Numbered from the stretch's first letter, positions 23,283 through 35,469 are shown. The stretch: DNA of 64,000 bases from Gongronella butleri (GCA_025201375.1 JAIWZP010000033.1:124001-188000), one strand, 5' to 3'. A program made the numbers and translations. Notes: a model not told the origin generated them from the letters alone.

Positions 23283-24909
23283 ATGGCTTTTGCTCCTAGA
23301 CTCTTTTCCATATCCCGAGCCGTCAGCTCGGTTGCCCTGCGGACCGCGGCACGCCCTCGGCAACCTCTTCTCATGGTAAGTGGGCACATGAACAACCGAC
23401 AAAAAAGCGTTTTTGACTCTTTTTAAAAAAGGCGGCTGCTCGCCCCGGAGTCTCGTTTTTGCAAGGCCCGTTTCCCTCGATGGGTTTCCGAGCGCTCTCG
23501 GGCACTCCGGCGCGCTTTGGAATCCAGCCATTCTTGCTGGCCGACATTGGCGAGGGCATCACTGAATGTGAGGTGATCCAATGGTAATACAAAAAGGCCT
23601 TTTTGATGATTATTGTCTCATTCAATTTTTGAATTGGATTAGGCATGTGAAGCCAGGAGACAAGGTGGCCGAGTTTGACAAGATTTGTGAGGTGCAATCG
23701 GACAAGGCATCTGTGGAGATCACATCGCGCTTTGCGGGCACGGTTGTCAAGTTGTACCATGACGTCAATGCGATTGCCAAGGTGGGCGAGCCCTTGGTGG
23801 ACATTGAGACGGCCGATGGCGCCGTGGACGCGACTTTGCCTGCCGATGCTGCTGCAGCTGCGCCAGAGGTCGCGGAAAAGGCGCCTGCCGAGCCTTTTGT
23901 GCCTGCATCGACAGCCAAAGCAGCCAATGGCACCGCGTCTTTGCCTGACGCGTCGTCGACCGCGTCATTCGCGCCGGCATCGGGTGACCAGACGTTGGCG
24001 ACGCCTGCGGTGCGCCGATTGGCCAAGGAACAGGGCGTGGATCTGCGTGGTGTGCGCGGCACGGGCAAAGAAGGCCGCATCCTAAAGGACGACGTCTTGG
24101 CATATGCCGCAGGCTCGGCAGCAGCACCGTCAACGACTACCCCGTCGGCACCATCGGCACCAGTGGCAGGCGGCGACCGTGCTGAGCCATTGACCATGAT
24201 CCAAAAGGCCATGTTCAAATCCATGACGAAATCGCTTGCCATTCCTCAATTGGGTTACATGGATGAAATCGAGCTGAACCAGACAACCGAGTACCGCCGC
24301 GCTCTCAATGTGCACATTAGCAGGCACCCACAGACCTACGCATTCCAGAAAATGTCGTATTTGCCCATTTTCATCAAATGCATGTCCATTGCCCTCCAAC
24401 AATACCCATTGCTCAATGCCACCATGGGCCACGACGTTGGAATCGACCAGCTCAACAACATCAAGCTCACGTACCGCGCGCATCACAACATTGGCATTGC
24501 CATGGACACCCCGCAGGGCCTCATTGTCCCAAACATCAAAAACGTCCAGGATAAGACCATCTTGCAAGTCGCCGCCGACCTCCACCGCCTCACGGAGCTC
24601 GGCAAAAAGAACGCCATCCCGCCCGCAGACCTCCAGGGCGGCACCATCACCCTGTCCAACATTGGCGCCATCTCAGGCACCTATGCCAACCCCGTCGTCA
24701 TCTCCTCCGAAATGGCCATCGTCGCCCTCGGACGTATGCAAACCTTGCCTCGCTTTGCAGACGACGGCTCCGTCATCCCAAAGCAAATCCTCCCCGTCAG
24801 CTGGTCCGCAGACCACCGCATCATCGATGGCGCAACCATTGCCCGCTTTGGCGAGCTCTGGAAGACCCTCATCGAGAACCCTGCCCTCCTCGCAAGCGAG
24901 CTTCGCTAG
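23283..24909 (+). CDS. DBT: Branched-chain alpha-keto acid dehydrogenase E2 (lipoamide acyltransferase)
   Basis: Three exons (23283-23375, 23432-23583, 23643-24909) give 503 aa. The E2 core of the mitochondrial branched-chain keto acid dehydrogenase moves the acyl group from lipoamide to CoA in Leu/Ile/Val breakdown. The N-terminus MAFAPRLFSISRAVSSVALR is an arginine-rich mitochondrial presequence. The lipoyl domain (about 58-135) carries the BCKDH-type LADIGEGITECEVIQW and the lipoylated Lys103 in EVQSDKASVEI. A Pro/Ala/Ser linker leads to the E1/E3-binding domain (ATPAVRRLAKEQGVDLRGVR, RGTGKEGRILKDDV). The catalytic domain ends with SADHRIIDGA; His473 and Asp477 are the catalytic pair. GITECEVIQW distinguishes it from pyruvate or 2-oxoglutarate E2. 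It starts 260 bases after the RhoGAP gene, same strand. Confidence 0.93.
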
Positions 24910-25184
24910 AATCCAATCATAAAATATCTATAAAAAAGTTTTCCAGATGTCTCTTGTTCTCTCGCATTTGTTTTTTCCTGGAAAAAAAGGCTTTAATGAA
25001 CCGATATCTACAAAAAAAAGGAGGTTGATGGTATGATTGGGCAATTGGGGGGAGTGTGTCACGGTGGACGGCAAGGAATTGGACGTCGTGGTGCTGTGCG
25101 ATGTGGTGAAAAGGCGTGTGATGTGGTGAAAAAGCGTATTTGGAGCGAATGGCAGCCAATGGACGCGTCGACGCAAGGCGTTGC

Positions 25185-25729
25185 TTAGATTTCCTTGCGC
25201 TCAGGTGGCAGACCGCAAGGAAGCACCATTTTCTAAATGATTGTGATACCAGTAAGTCGACGTTTATCACTCTTTTTCTCGATTTCCTTTTCTTTTTCGT
25301 CGTTTTACCTCCAACAGATTGGCCTTGACACGAGCCTTGCTCTCATTTTCAGCCACGGAGATGTACGACAAGAGCGAATTGTGGCCCACCATGGATGCCA
25401 GGGTGTCTCGGTGCTGATTCGTCATCCATTCGCTAAAAAAAATCAAGACGTCATCATAACGTTGCCATGGACACCCATTATTCGTCTCTCTCGTCTTACT
25501 ATTTGACGGTGTCAGCGTGTCCAGTGCCAACATACTTGGATTGGACTAGAAGCAAAAGGCAAACAATCAAATGGTGAGTTTTTTTTTTGTGGTTTTGGCA
25601 CCAAAAGATCGACTTACGATGCTCCAACTGGCTATTCATGGAGTTGCTCTGTTTGAAAATAAAGAAAAACCGATTGATTAGTACCGTCTATTGTTTTGTT
25701 TTGCACAAGACAGCATTCACACTTACCAT
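25185..25729 (-). CDS. SF3B5: Splicing factor 3B subunit 5 (SF3b10/Ysf3)
   Basis: Five coding exons on the minus strand: 25729-25727 (the ATG alone), 25648-25618, 25545-25500, 25432-25309 and 25232-25185. They give an 83-aa protein, close to the family's usual 85. Recognisable parts are SQLEHLQSKYVGTGHADTVK, EWMTNQHRDTLASMVGHNSL, LLSYISVAENESKARVKANL and a C-terminal KMVLPCGLPPERKE, all in family order. SF3B5 is a small stabilising subunit of the U2 snRNP SF3b complex, which recognises the branch point. The first Met could instead be the internal one at 25637-25639; the upstream ATG exon is preferred because CATG|GTAAGT and TTCAAACAG are good sites and the joined start (MSNSMNSQLEH) has the family length. 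Converges with DBT. Confidence 0.9.
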
Positions 25730-28110
25730 GGCAAGGAAAAAAAAAAAAGTGAGAAAGAAAAAAAAAAAAAAAGTTGGTCCTCGACAACAGAAGTTCATCT
25801 GGCGCAATTCGCACGGCGGCACAAATGCGGCGGGGTTTCAAAGCAGGCACCAACTTTCTTTCATGTCGTCGAAAATGAGCTGAAAAAGACGTAATGGTCG
25901 CGATTAGCATTTTCTCTTGATATTTTTTCGGCAAGATCACAGCCAGTCGATGCATGGTAAGTCTCGAATGGATGAACAGGGCTAAAAGGGTGAGGCATGC
26001 TTGTCTTACGAGGCGATGTTGCAAAAAGTCGGCGAGTTGATTACAAAGGGCGCATATTTAATATTTTACTCGCTTTTTGCCGGAGTGCACAGTCATAGTC
26101 GAATGCCTTGATAATTTGGAGTCGTGGAATCCGTATGCCAATCACCAACTGGTGTATGCTAGGGGCAATTTCAACAAGTTTAGTATGGAAAAACTCATTA
26201 AAATGATTTTCAAGGCAATCTCAAGATAATTTAGTCAAAAAGTCACTGCAGAGCGTTGAAACTTGTCCCAATGTGAATCGGCGAGGCAGAAATCGGTGGT
26301 GGGACTCAATTTGCAGGCTTCGCAATGGATTGGGACGCGCCACACGCAAGTCTTAGAAAAAGTGATTTCGAGCCCCCGAGAAGAAATCAAAAAATCAAGT
26401 CTTCAGAATCGCACCAAACTCACATACATGGAAGCCCGCGTCGACAAACGACGAAAAATGTCATTAAAGAGCGCGATCGATCTGCCCGTCGGCGAGCAAT
26501 GGGCAAAATTAGATAAAATTTCAACGGCGATTTTGACAGGGAAAACGCTTCCATTGAGCCGCACTGATGCCTCCACTAGAAAAAGCACGTTCAAGAGCAT
26601 GGATTTGATTAAGAAGCGGCGCGTGGAACTCGACGACCGGCGCGGTTTATCACGCGTCGAAAATTGCCTATGTTTTTGAAACCGTGTCAAAATGCCAAAA
26701 AAATCACTTTTTCCATTGATCACCCAAGTCCACGCACGCAGCAAGCCAGGTTCTTTCTGATGGTGTAAGTTTCACCGCGATGCAGACATTTTTCGTTGAG
26801 ATGTCCTTGAACCGAAAATAAAACGTAAAACACATTTCTCGCCAAGACCAGCCAATGGACCCCCGATTTTTATTGCATCACTGTCGGTTACTGAAGCGTC
26901 TTTACCATGTGCTAGAATGGCGTGACGATCCGAGGGCCAAAATTTCGTGGGTTTCAAATCCGTGACTGTACCCCTTGGAAAAATCTTGATTTTGAAAATC
27001 GTTATTGCTCGTGTCTCAGTGGTCGCAGCGCCCCGCAGGTGGGCTCATTTGAACGAGAATTGTTAAATGAGCAGGTGCAATGAGCTTGTTCTCTTGCAAG
27101 CTGCAAATTTATCGAGAAACGACAAAAGTACAGCCAAAATACTTTCATCGCAATTATTTCGAAACGTACTCTTTTTTATCCAGTTGGATAGCGCGCGACT
27201 AGCAAAAACACAAAGTTTCTTTCTAAACGAATTAATGCACTCGACACGCAGGATTATTACAAAAAAGGATAGCGTGCCAAAAGCTCTTTTTTTTCCCCCC
27301 CAGTCTGAGCACAGCTCGAGCAAAGCTCAACTTGATGGATTTCAATTTGACATTAAAGACTGCTTACGAACAGCAGAATAGCGACGCACAGCAAATCATT
27401 CATGTCGATGCTCGCTTGTGACTTTTCATGCAACAATATTCAACGTACATGACTCAAATCTTGATTTTCCCGACAACCTTTCAATGGATCGTTGGTTTTT
27501 ACTTGCTTCAAACTCAAAAATTGAGAGGACAAGACTCAAATCGCGCTAATCGACGCAATATCGCGTCGCAGTGTGCCTGAAACTAATAAAAAAGGAGCTT
27601 ATGGCGAATTTTATTGCAAATTCAGACACTGCATGCTCTGATGGACTCGACATTTTGACATTGCACGCAAAAGCCAAAAAAGAGCCCAGTCTCAAACGAG
27701 AACCCAAGGCGCACGGTGAGATGATGGCGAGATTGAGAGCAGAAAATGCAAAAAATGTCTTTTTATGATATTATAAAGCAATTGACGCGCGATTCCGCCT
27801 CATAAATGGAGTGCCATGCTACTTTTACAATCAAGTTCCATTGCCATAAAGGTGCCACCCAGGCCAAGTCACTGGTTTTCCTGTCCACAGGGCGCAAAAG
27901 AGAGCGTATTCCGAGTTTTTGGGCCTGTGGGGAGGCAAGGGACGGGTGCGGAGTCTAATTCGGTCGACGGTTTTCACCCCCCTTTTTTTCATCGGGCGCG
28001 AGAAAGCGGGTTGCTGGTTTCCCTCCTCTTTTCCCTCGTTTTTCTCTTTATTCTCGGCATTGGCCGTTTTATTTTTGTCATCTCTTGCTTGATACACACG
28101 CCCTTTGGCC
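25730..28110. repeat. R1 repeats and gene-free DNA
   Basis: 25760-26050 has intron-like signals on the minus strand but no recognised protein. 26260-27010 is a diverged R1 copy: 26340-26430 pairs with 18380-18470 and 26820-26990 with 18850-19020. 27010-27770 is AT-rich, without recognised content. 27780-28110 is the upstream region of the next gene. Confidence 0.5.
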
Positions 28111-29611
28111 ATGGGACAACGCCTAGAGTCTTTAAAGTGCTCCCCACCGCCTCTCGACCTGTCGCTATCTTCGTCATCCACCACTAGCTCCACCGACGAC
28201 GTAAGCAAAAACCCTCCATTTCGTTTTATCAAAAAGTCTCATCCTTTTTCCCTGGCCACCAGAATCCAAAGCAACCCTCGACCTCCACGTCCACGACGTC
28301 TCTGATGCCCTGCGGTACGATGAAAAGTCAAAAAACGAGGCGCGGGGGCGCGCTCATCCAACATTTTCTTATATAGGCGAGCCAGCCAGCATCTCGCGTC
28401 TCGTGAACAAGCACATTTGGCAGGGGATAGAGCCGCCATCGTCATCCGCTTCATCGTCTTCTCTCTACCCACCAATGTCGGATGCATCGGTGAGGATACA
28501 GGAACCAAAATCGGTGGACGCGCTGACAACATCGATGAATCAGTGCCAATTGGACGACAGCAACCAGGACAACCAGGACAAAAACGGTAAAAAAGAGCAG
28601 CAGCAGCACGCGCCGGCATTTGATTTTGCATTTTCGGCCGAGGCGTCGCCACCGGTGTTTGCGCCCAGCAGCAGCCATGCCAATGGCAAGATGGAACGTA
28701 AAATCCTGCCTTTACCCACACCGCGTCGTCAGCGATTGGGGTCACGTGCCTTCCAGCAAGTTCTGCAGCGCTCAAAGGATGCCGTGTCTGCGCCGCGGTC
28801 CCCTGGAAAGTCCGCCCAGCCCTCCAATGCCTCCAAATCTGCAACAAATGCCAATTCAGCCGTAAACACCCATGAAACCACACCAAAGAGCAATACCCTC
28901 AAGCGCCGACCGTCGTATGAGCCTATCCAACTCGATCCAGCATTCAACATGGCCACAAGCACCATTGCTCCGGCATATGTCTATCAGCCCCGCCCCGCCA
29001 ATGCGAGCGCGGCCAACAATATGCCAAATCCAGCGAATCCAGCGAATTCAGCCAATGCCAGCGCGTCCAGTAGGCCCAATGCGACGAATGCGCCACCAAT
29101 GAACGCGTCCGCTTCCTCAGCCACACGCGCGTCAGGCTCACGCCGCGCATCCACACAAAAAAAGCCAATGTCGCTTCTTCCGCCTTTGCCGCCCATCCAC
29201 CCCGCCAAGCTCGCCGCCAAAAAGGGCCGTGCGCCTGCCACCGACTTTGACGTGCTGTGCCATCTGATCCCGCTGCCATTGAATGCCGATGACTGGGTCT
29301 GTCTTTTGTGCCAATACAAAATCTTTGTCTATGGCTGGAAAAAGGTCCTGCGCCACCGCAGACGCGCACAGCGCAGGCAGCACCGCGCACTCCACCAGCA
29401 ATTGGCCCACCAGCACCACGAACACCACGAACATCACCATGACCATCATCATGTGCATCCTCATGTACACCATACACACGCTTCAGACACCGCTCCATCA
29501 AAGCAAAAAGACACACCGCTTCATACCCAGCCTCCGCCGCCGCCCTTCGTTCCTTGTCAGGCACCTTGTCGTGATCCTAACCATGACCCTGGCCGTCAAC
29601 CATTGCCGTGA
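28111..29611 (+). CDS. Disordered protein with conserved C-terminal block and His-rich tail, function unknown
   Basis: Three exons (28111-28200, 28263-28314, 28377-29611) with GTAAGC and GTACGA donors give 458 aa. Residues 1-47 are Ser/Thr/Pro rich. GEPASISRLVNKHIWQGIEP (about 48-67) looks like a short conserved helix. About 70-325 is low complexity (Ser, Ala, Asn, Pro; repeated NPANPANSANASAS). About 337-382 is an ordered-looking block, DFDVLCHLIPLPLNADDWV followed by CLLCQYKIFVYGWKKVL and a run of Arg. Then comes a His-rich stretch (about 383-415, HHEHHEHHHDHHHVHPHVHH), and a proline/cysteine end (VPCQAPCRDPN). The His and Cys residues suggest metal binding, but no family was recognised. 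Continuity of reading frame through both introns supports a real gene. Confidence 0.65.
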
Positions 29612-30833
29612 TCCATCGTTTATTTTCCTTTTTTCCTTTTTTTCCATGGGTTCGCACGCGTTTTTCGTTTTCCCTCTCGATACCCTTTGTGCTAGTCTCT
29701 CACGGGATCGCACCATCTTGGCAAAAGCCCATTTTTTTTTTCGGCGGTCTGCTCTCTCTTTGGCCTTTTTTGTTCATTTTTTGTTTCCTAATGCCAAAAA
29801 TAAAAAGAACATACCATTCATCTTTTATTTTTTATGGCTTGTCCCTCTTTTTTTTTTTCGTGAGAACAAGATTTCAGTCGCGTTCCTGGATACCAGTCGA
29901 AATATGGAAACTCCATCCAAATGTGGTACAAAGTGTCACCTGAGCCAACTCTTTAAAATGACCCCATGAATGCTCTTCAGAACTTTTCCTGTAAGAGTGC
30001 CAACAGGATGGTCCACGTTTTCCAAGCAGTTAAAAATCATCAATGGCATCCTTTGCTGAGGTAACAGTGATGCCGTACGCGTGAGAAAAATAGCAGATGG
30101 CTCCCATTTTTTTTCTATGCTGGCCACCAGCTGAGACAGAAACTTTAAAGCGCAAAATGGGCAATATTTTGCGTTTTGATGGCGCAATTCGCTGTCCGCC
30201 CCCTCCATGCTTCCACAAAAATGGCAAATCGTTGCGCAAAAGAAAATAATCACGAACCCACGAGCTGTCACAAGCCAAAATTGCCTGGAGATGCCTGTCC
30301 CCCAGCCTTGTGCACCAAGCAGGGCAAGGGATTTTCAACACTCTGACGAATGCGGTGCCCAAAAAAAATCCAATTCATCTTTGCATGTGGTGGCCCGGGA
30401 GTGCAAGAAGGATCGCGTCTTTTTCCATCGCATCATTTTTTTTTCGCATTTTTTACGCATGTCCATTGGTTCTTTGGTGCCTTGCGAGTGGGATAGAGTG
30501 GTCTTTTGGACAATTATTCTTGGCAAAAGGGAGACGGGTGCCTCCAAAAACAGGTATTTACTCCAATTTGGGTAATAAAAGTGGTTTATGCGCAGGACGA
30601 CAAACCTTATCCTCCCAATCAACAGAATGTCCATGCAACCGGCCGTCCAAGCAAGCCGACGTGGGCAAAAGATTTTCCTTTTGAGTGTTAGTTCTGTCAA
30701 AATAATTCTGCCTCGTCTCTGGGGACAGGCAAGTGATATTTCTGTATAAAAGCTAGCCCCGCACCAACATTTGCATCAGCTTCCTCCGCGTTCTTTCTCT
30801 CTCGTTTTCTTTTTTTTTGTTGTCATTGCGAAC
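29612..30833. other. Intergenic region upstream of the first OPT gene
   Basis: No gene was recognised. T-rich low-complexity DNA covers 29612-29860. 29930-30250 has a longer antisense frame without family resemblance. The last 100 bases hold the OPT promoter. Confidence 0.45.
30745..30752 (+). promoter_or_regulatory. TATA box of the first OPT gene
   Basis: TATAAAAG, 82-89 bases before the start codon at 30834. The match is strong and the spacing plausible. Confidence 0.55.
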
Positions 30834-33808
30834 ATGGAGGAACCATACTTGTCACGGGAAGAAGAAACATATAAAAAACAGGAAAAGCGCGTCTATGAGG
30901 AGAGCGACTCGTTTGAAAAGCCCGAGCAATTCAAGATTGACGATGACGATTTGGAAGAAGACTCACCCATTGAGGAGGTGCGTGCCGTCGTGCCAAAGTA
31001 AGACCCACTTCATGCAACGCAATGGCATTTTTTTTTGCCTTTTGACGCGTTCTTTTCTCTCTCTTTTTTTTTTTCTTTCTGCAAGCACGGATGACCCGAC
31101 ACAGCCCGTGTACACCTTCCGCATGTGGATTCTCGGCATCTTCTTCACCGGCGCACTTGGCTTTGCAAACATGTTTTTTTACTATCGCAAAAACATGATT
31201 ACGGTCTCGTCGCTTGTGGTCCAATTGCTCGCGTTCCCCCTGGGCAAAATCCTCGAAAAGATCATCCCAAAGTCGCGCTTCTTCAACCCTGGCCCCTTTA
31301 ACATGAAGGAGCACGTCCTGATCTCGACCATGGCCAATTGCGCCGTCACCACGGCTTATGCCGTCGACATTGTCACCATCCAGCGCATCTTTTATAAACA
31401 AGACATTGGCTGGGGCGGCGGCATTCTCTTAATTCTTACCACGCAGCTGATTGGCTTTGGGTAATGATCAAAATTGCATATCATATCAAATTCGCCTGCT
31501 CACCGCCCTTTTTTTTCAGATTTGCCGGCTTTTTGCGCCCTTACTTGGTGTATCCCTCTGTGATGGTGTTCCCCGCCAATCTGTCGCAAATGTCCCTGTT
31601 CCGCTCGCTCCATCTCAAGGATTAGTATGTCGAGCTAAAAAAAAAAAGAAAAGAAAAAAACGCGAAAAAACGCGAAAACACGAAAAAAGAGAGCCATTGC
31701 GCGCCGTGTCGTTCTATTGACGCGTTTCTATTTTTTTAATGGTAGCAATTGGACGGGCCCGTCGCGTCTTCGCTGGTTCTTTTACATGTTTTCGGCCATG
31801 TTTGTCTATTATTGGGTGCCTGGCTTGTTTTTCCCCGTATTGTCCTTTTTTTCGTGGGCATGCTGGATTGCGCCCAACAATATTGTTTGTAAGAGCAAAA
31901 CGCCACCATGTCTGACGAGCCCGCGTGCTAATTTCAATTGCCATTTCAATTTTTAGTGGGCCAATTGACAAGCACGGCTTCGGGCCTTGGTCTTTTGGGA
32001 TTGACCTTTGACTGGTCCACAGTGACCGGCTACCTTCTCTCGCGTAAGTCAATGACATCCCCAATTGCGCACGCATTGGCGTCTAATTCATCCATTTTCG
32101 GCAGCGCTCGTGGTGCCCAGCTGGGCTATTTTGAACATTTTGGTCGGTTTCGTGTTTATTGCATGGATTCTCGTGCCGGCGCTCTATTATACCGACGTGT
32201 GGGATGCCAAGCTGTTCCCAATTCTGACGCCCGAGTTGTTCAGGGCCGATGGCTCGCCTTGGAACATTTCCGAGGTCTTGACCCCTGAAAACACGCTCAA
32301 TGCCACGGCGTACGATGAATACGGCCCTGTGAGAATGTCCACATTCTTTGCCATCACCTATGGCATTGGCTTTGCCGCCATCAGCTCCATCCTGACACAC
32401 ACCTTCCTCTTCCACGGCAAGGAGATTTGGTATCAATTCAAGCGCTCGCGCTCCGACAATGAAGACATCCACCGCAAACTCATGCGCGCCTACCCCGAGG
32501 TGCCATCCTGGTGGTATGGCATCATCTTTGTCGCCTCGTTTGGCGTTTCTTTTGCCGTCCTCTATGCCTTTCGTAAGATCAAAATCGATTTTTTTTTTTC
32601 AAAAAGCTGACTTTTTTTTTAGCCATGAACACTCCGTGGTGGACCATGTTCTTAGCCATGGCGATTTGTCTCGTGTTTGTGCTGCCCATTGGCATCATCA
32701 CGGCACTGACCAACCAGACGCCTGGCCTCAATGTTTTGACTGAATTTATCATTGGTTTCGCGTTAGTCTAGAGACGATGAAAAAAAAAGATGAAAGAAAA
32801 AAAAAAGGCACTCACCCCTTTCTTACAATGGCCCCCTTAAAATAGGTATCCTGGTCACCCGATTGCAAACGTCACTTTCAAGACGTATGGCTATATTTCC
32901 ATGGTCCAATGCCTCATGTTTGTGTCGGATCTCAAGCTGGGCCACTACGCAAAGGTTCCCCCACGCGCCATGTTCAACGTGCAGGTCGTGGGCACCATCC
33001 TTGCCGCCTTTATCAATTTGGCTGTCGCTCGCTGGCTCATGACGTCCATTGACGGCTTCTGCACAGAAGCAGGCTATCCCTTTACGTGCCCCAGCACCAA
33101 TACTTTTTACTCGGGTATGAATTTTGACGTCATGTTGCGCATCATATCGCGTCGCGTCACGTCTTTTCCCTAATTTTGATTTTTTTTCCTTTTGGTACGT
33201 AGCCTCGGTCATTTGGGGCGCGATCGGTCCGCAGCGCATGTTTGGCCCGGGCCAAATCTACAACCCGACACTGTACTTTTTCCTCATCGGCTTTTTGCTG
33301 CCTATACCCTTTTATTTTATGGCGAAAAAGTACCCCGACTCATGGTGGCGCTGGGTGCACATCCCCCTGATCTTCAATGCCACGGGCATGATGCCGCCTG
33401 CCATGCCCATCAATTTTTCTAGCTGGTGTCTGGTTGGCCTGCTCTTCATGTACGTGCTGCGCAAGTATCGTCACGAATGGTGGAAAAAGTACAATTATGT
33501 CACGTCCGCCGCTTTTGATTGCGGCCTGGCCGTCGGCACATTGGTCGTCTTTGGTGTCGTTCAAGGCAGTGGGTAAGTTGCCATCATCGCCGTACAATTG
33601 GCGCTCAAATAGGCTCCCATTCACGCCCTATTTTTCTTTTTCATGCAGATGGAGTCCCAACTGGTTTGGGGCCGGTGGTCAAGATTTTATGGGCACGCCC
33701 GATAATTGTAAAATCAGCTATTTCAAAGCTTGTGCCTCGCTAACACTATCTTCTCTTTTTTTTTTTTTTTTAGGTCCCTATGGCGGCACCAACTTTTATG
33801 GCCAATAG
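30834..33808 (+). CDS. Oligopeptide transporter, OPT family (copy 1)
   Basis: Eleven exons (30834-30997, 31086-31460, 31520-31624, 31746-31888, 31957-32043, 32105-32572, 32623-32761, 32846-33114, 33203-33572, 33649-33707, 33774-33808) encode 737 aa, the usual OPT length. These plasma-membrane proton symporters import small peptides or glutathione-like compounds. Residues 1-60 are an acidic cytosolic tail ending [13 protein letters not shown]. The membrane part starts at YTFRMWILGIFF. Family motifs include the OPT signature [62 protein letters not shown] and the late [24 protein letters not shown] segment ([19 protein letters not shown]). The end [11 protein letters not shown] is typical. About 14-16 hydrophobic segments can be seen. 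Its paralogue lies at 41.5 kb; this copy lacks one intron that the paralogue has. Confidence 0.92.
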
Positions 33809-34165
33809 TTTATGCGACAAAATAAAGTCATCTCTTGTTTTTTATTGAATAATGTCCAGGATCACGCGATGCGCGGCACACTTTTTTTTTTCTCTTGATA
33901 CTTGTTCCCCCAGAGACCAAGATGGACCATTTCTTGAACGACCAAGCCTCGTTAATTTGGGCGCATGGGCCAACATCCCTCGCTTTTTGCTTATTTCGAT
34001 GCTTTCATTGATCGTGATGCCATCGTGGCGGCATCTCTCGATACCCAAGTGGGTGACCCATGCATGTAAACGCCGATGAACGTGACACAAGACGTCTATC
34101 GCTCGGTTAAGCTTCTAGAAATGAAGGCAATGCGTAATTTTGCATAAAAGGGCCATTTTCGCCCT
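33733..34165 (+). repeat. OPT tail and 3' flank, source of a duplicated segment
   Basis: From GCCTCGCTAACAC in the last intron of OPT copy 1 through the last exon and about 350 bases of 3' flank, this segment reappears at 39107-39520 with scattered differences. Shared landmarks are CCCTATGGCGGCACCA, AATAATGTCCAGGATCACGC, GGCCAACATCCCTCGCTTTTT and GACGTCTATCGCTCGGTTAA. Confidence 0.8.
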
Positions 34166-34590
34166 CCGATGCGCCCATAAGCGACTAGCATCCGCCGCCA
34201 TTGTATTAATCTGGCCGTCGAATGGCGACTATGCGCCGATTGGCGCCTTGCATCAGTCGCAATCGTGCAAATCCTGCCGCCGCCGATGGCCGTCGAGCGT
34301 TGGATTCCCGTCTATTTGTCGTTGACACACTTCATTGACTCTGCGTTCGAATTTTCTTGTTTTTCAAAGCGTCCGTTTGCTCTATTTTTTTCCTTGCATA
34401 AAAAGAAAAAAAAAAAGCAAATGTGACGAACACCGTCGAGTGTGCACCGGATGCACGCCCATTTGCGTCGAGTGGCGCCGATGCGCCGATGCGCCAATTA
34501 ACGCCTAGTATCCGCCGCCAGTGTACAAATCCGGCGGTCGAGCGACCCCGAGCGTCGAATTCCGTCAATTTGCCGTTGATCCAGCAAAAT
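34150..34590. repeat. Diverged tandem duplication, about 280-bp spacing
   Basis: 34165-34310 and 34440-34580 share the order GATGCGCC, GACTAGCATCCGCCGCCA or GCCTAGTATCCGCCGCCA, TGTA..AATC.GGC.GTCGA, and GTCGAGCG or GAGCGTCGAATTCCGTC. The copies are strongly diverged and no coding function is seen. Confidence 0.5.
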
Positions 34591-34835
34591 GACGACGCGT
34601 CTGATTTCGTCGATTTTGACCTTTTCCCTCGGTGTTGATTGAATTTGAATTGGCGAGTTTGTGTCACAAACAGTTGGGGAGATTCATGCAATTGGGTGCG
34701 TCACAGTTCTCTCTGGCGCGTAATGTGGTTCTTTCAACACGTGTCTTGTCTTGAATCATCTGTTTGCCTCTCTCTCCTTGATGCAACATAACAAAATCAT
34801 CAAAAGACCCATGGTCAGCCGCGTTCAACTTATCA

Positions 34836-34960
34836 TTGCCGAGTTTTGTGTTATCAGGAATTTTAGTTATTACATCAAGAAATCCAATTATTTCTGTATT
34901 ATTTTTAATTGCTGTTTTTGTTAATGTTGCTTGTTATTTAATTTTATTAGGTATTATTGT
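34836..34960 (+). pseudogene. nad6: Nuclear insertion of mitochondrial nad6 (NUMT)
   Basis: AT-rich island in GC-richer DNA. Its frame reads FVLSGILVITSRNPIISVLF and LIAVFVNVACYLILLG, the N-terminal half of NADH dehydrogenase subunit 6 (membrane arm of complex I). It lacks the rest of the gene, has no nuclear-type start or targeting signal, and switches abruptly to unrelated sequence at about 34960. It is therefore a fragment of mitochondrial DNA pasted into the nucleus, not a gene. Flank junctions are not exact. Confidence 0.8.
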
Positions 34961-35320
34961 GTTTTGTAACGCATTTATACCGATATTCACGTGGCACAAG
35001 CGCAGTCCGTGCTTTGTCCATCACGATCATTCCGATTGGGCATCTAACGGGACGCATGTCCGGCAAAACACCTTGGCCAAGGGGATTGACGCGCCAAAAG
35101 AGCCCAATGTTCCTTGTAAATGCTATTGAGATGACGCGTTTCCGAGTTTGACACGCCGTGTTTTTGTTTAATGGCGTGTTGCTGCTCTTCAGACGTGCCT
35201 TTTTTTTTTTTTCCAACGGAAGCGGCGGTCTGTTTTTTTTTTTAAAAAAAAACAAATGGGTGTTTGAAGGCGATCGGCACAGAAAAAAAAAGGATGGGAT
35301 GGACGACCTGCCAAATGTCC

Positions 35321-35396
35321 CAAAAAGGCACTCGCGTTGCTGCGGCTGCTTAAAGGAACAGGAAATGTTGTCAGGCCGCTCCATCCATTTTTTTCA
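35321..35396 (+). promoter_or_regulatory. Conserved 5' block of the Z family, copy Z1
   Basis: The sequence CCCAAAAAGGCACTCGCG, TTGCTGCGG and TTGTCAGGCCGCTCCATCC lies about 75-150 bases before the Z1 start codon. It corresponds to the block before Z2 and Z3 (read on the minus strand at about 50550-50630 and 52110-52195). It holds the arms of a hairpin that is perfect in Z2 and Z3 and weaker here. Promoter or 5' leader function is inferred from conservation. Confidence 0.6.
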
Positions 35397-35469
35397 CTCT
35401 TTCTTTCCTGTTCTTTGTTTTTTTCTTTTTTTTTTTCATCTCCCCTATCTTCATGGCTGTTTTTCTTTG

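Noticed and set aside
28239..28886. 215-codon minus-strand frame
   Set aside because: Antisense of the His-rich protein gene, crossing its introns.
30997..31086. TAA directly after VVPK as the end of a short protein
   Set aside because: The stop lies inside a GTAAGA donor; splicing to CACGGATGACC restores the OPT frame, as in the paralogue.
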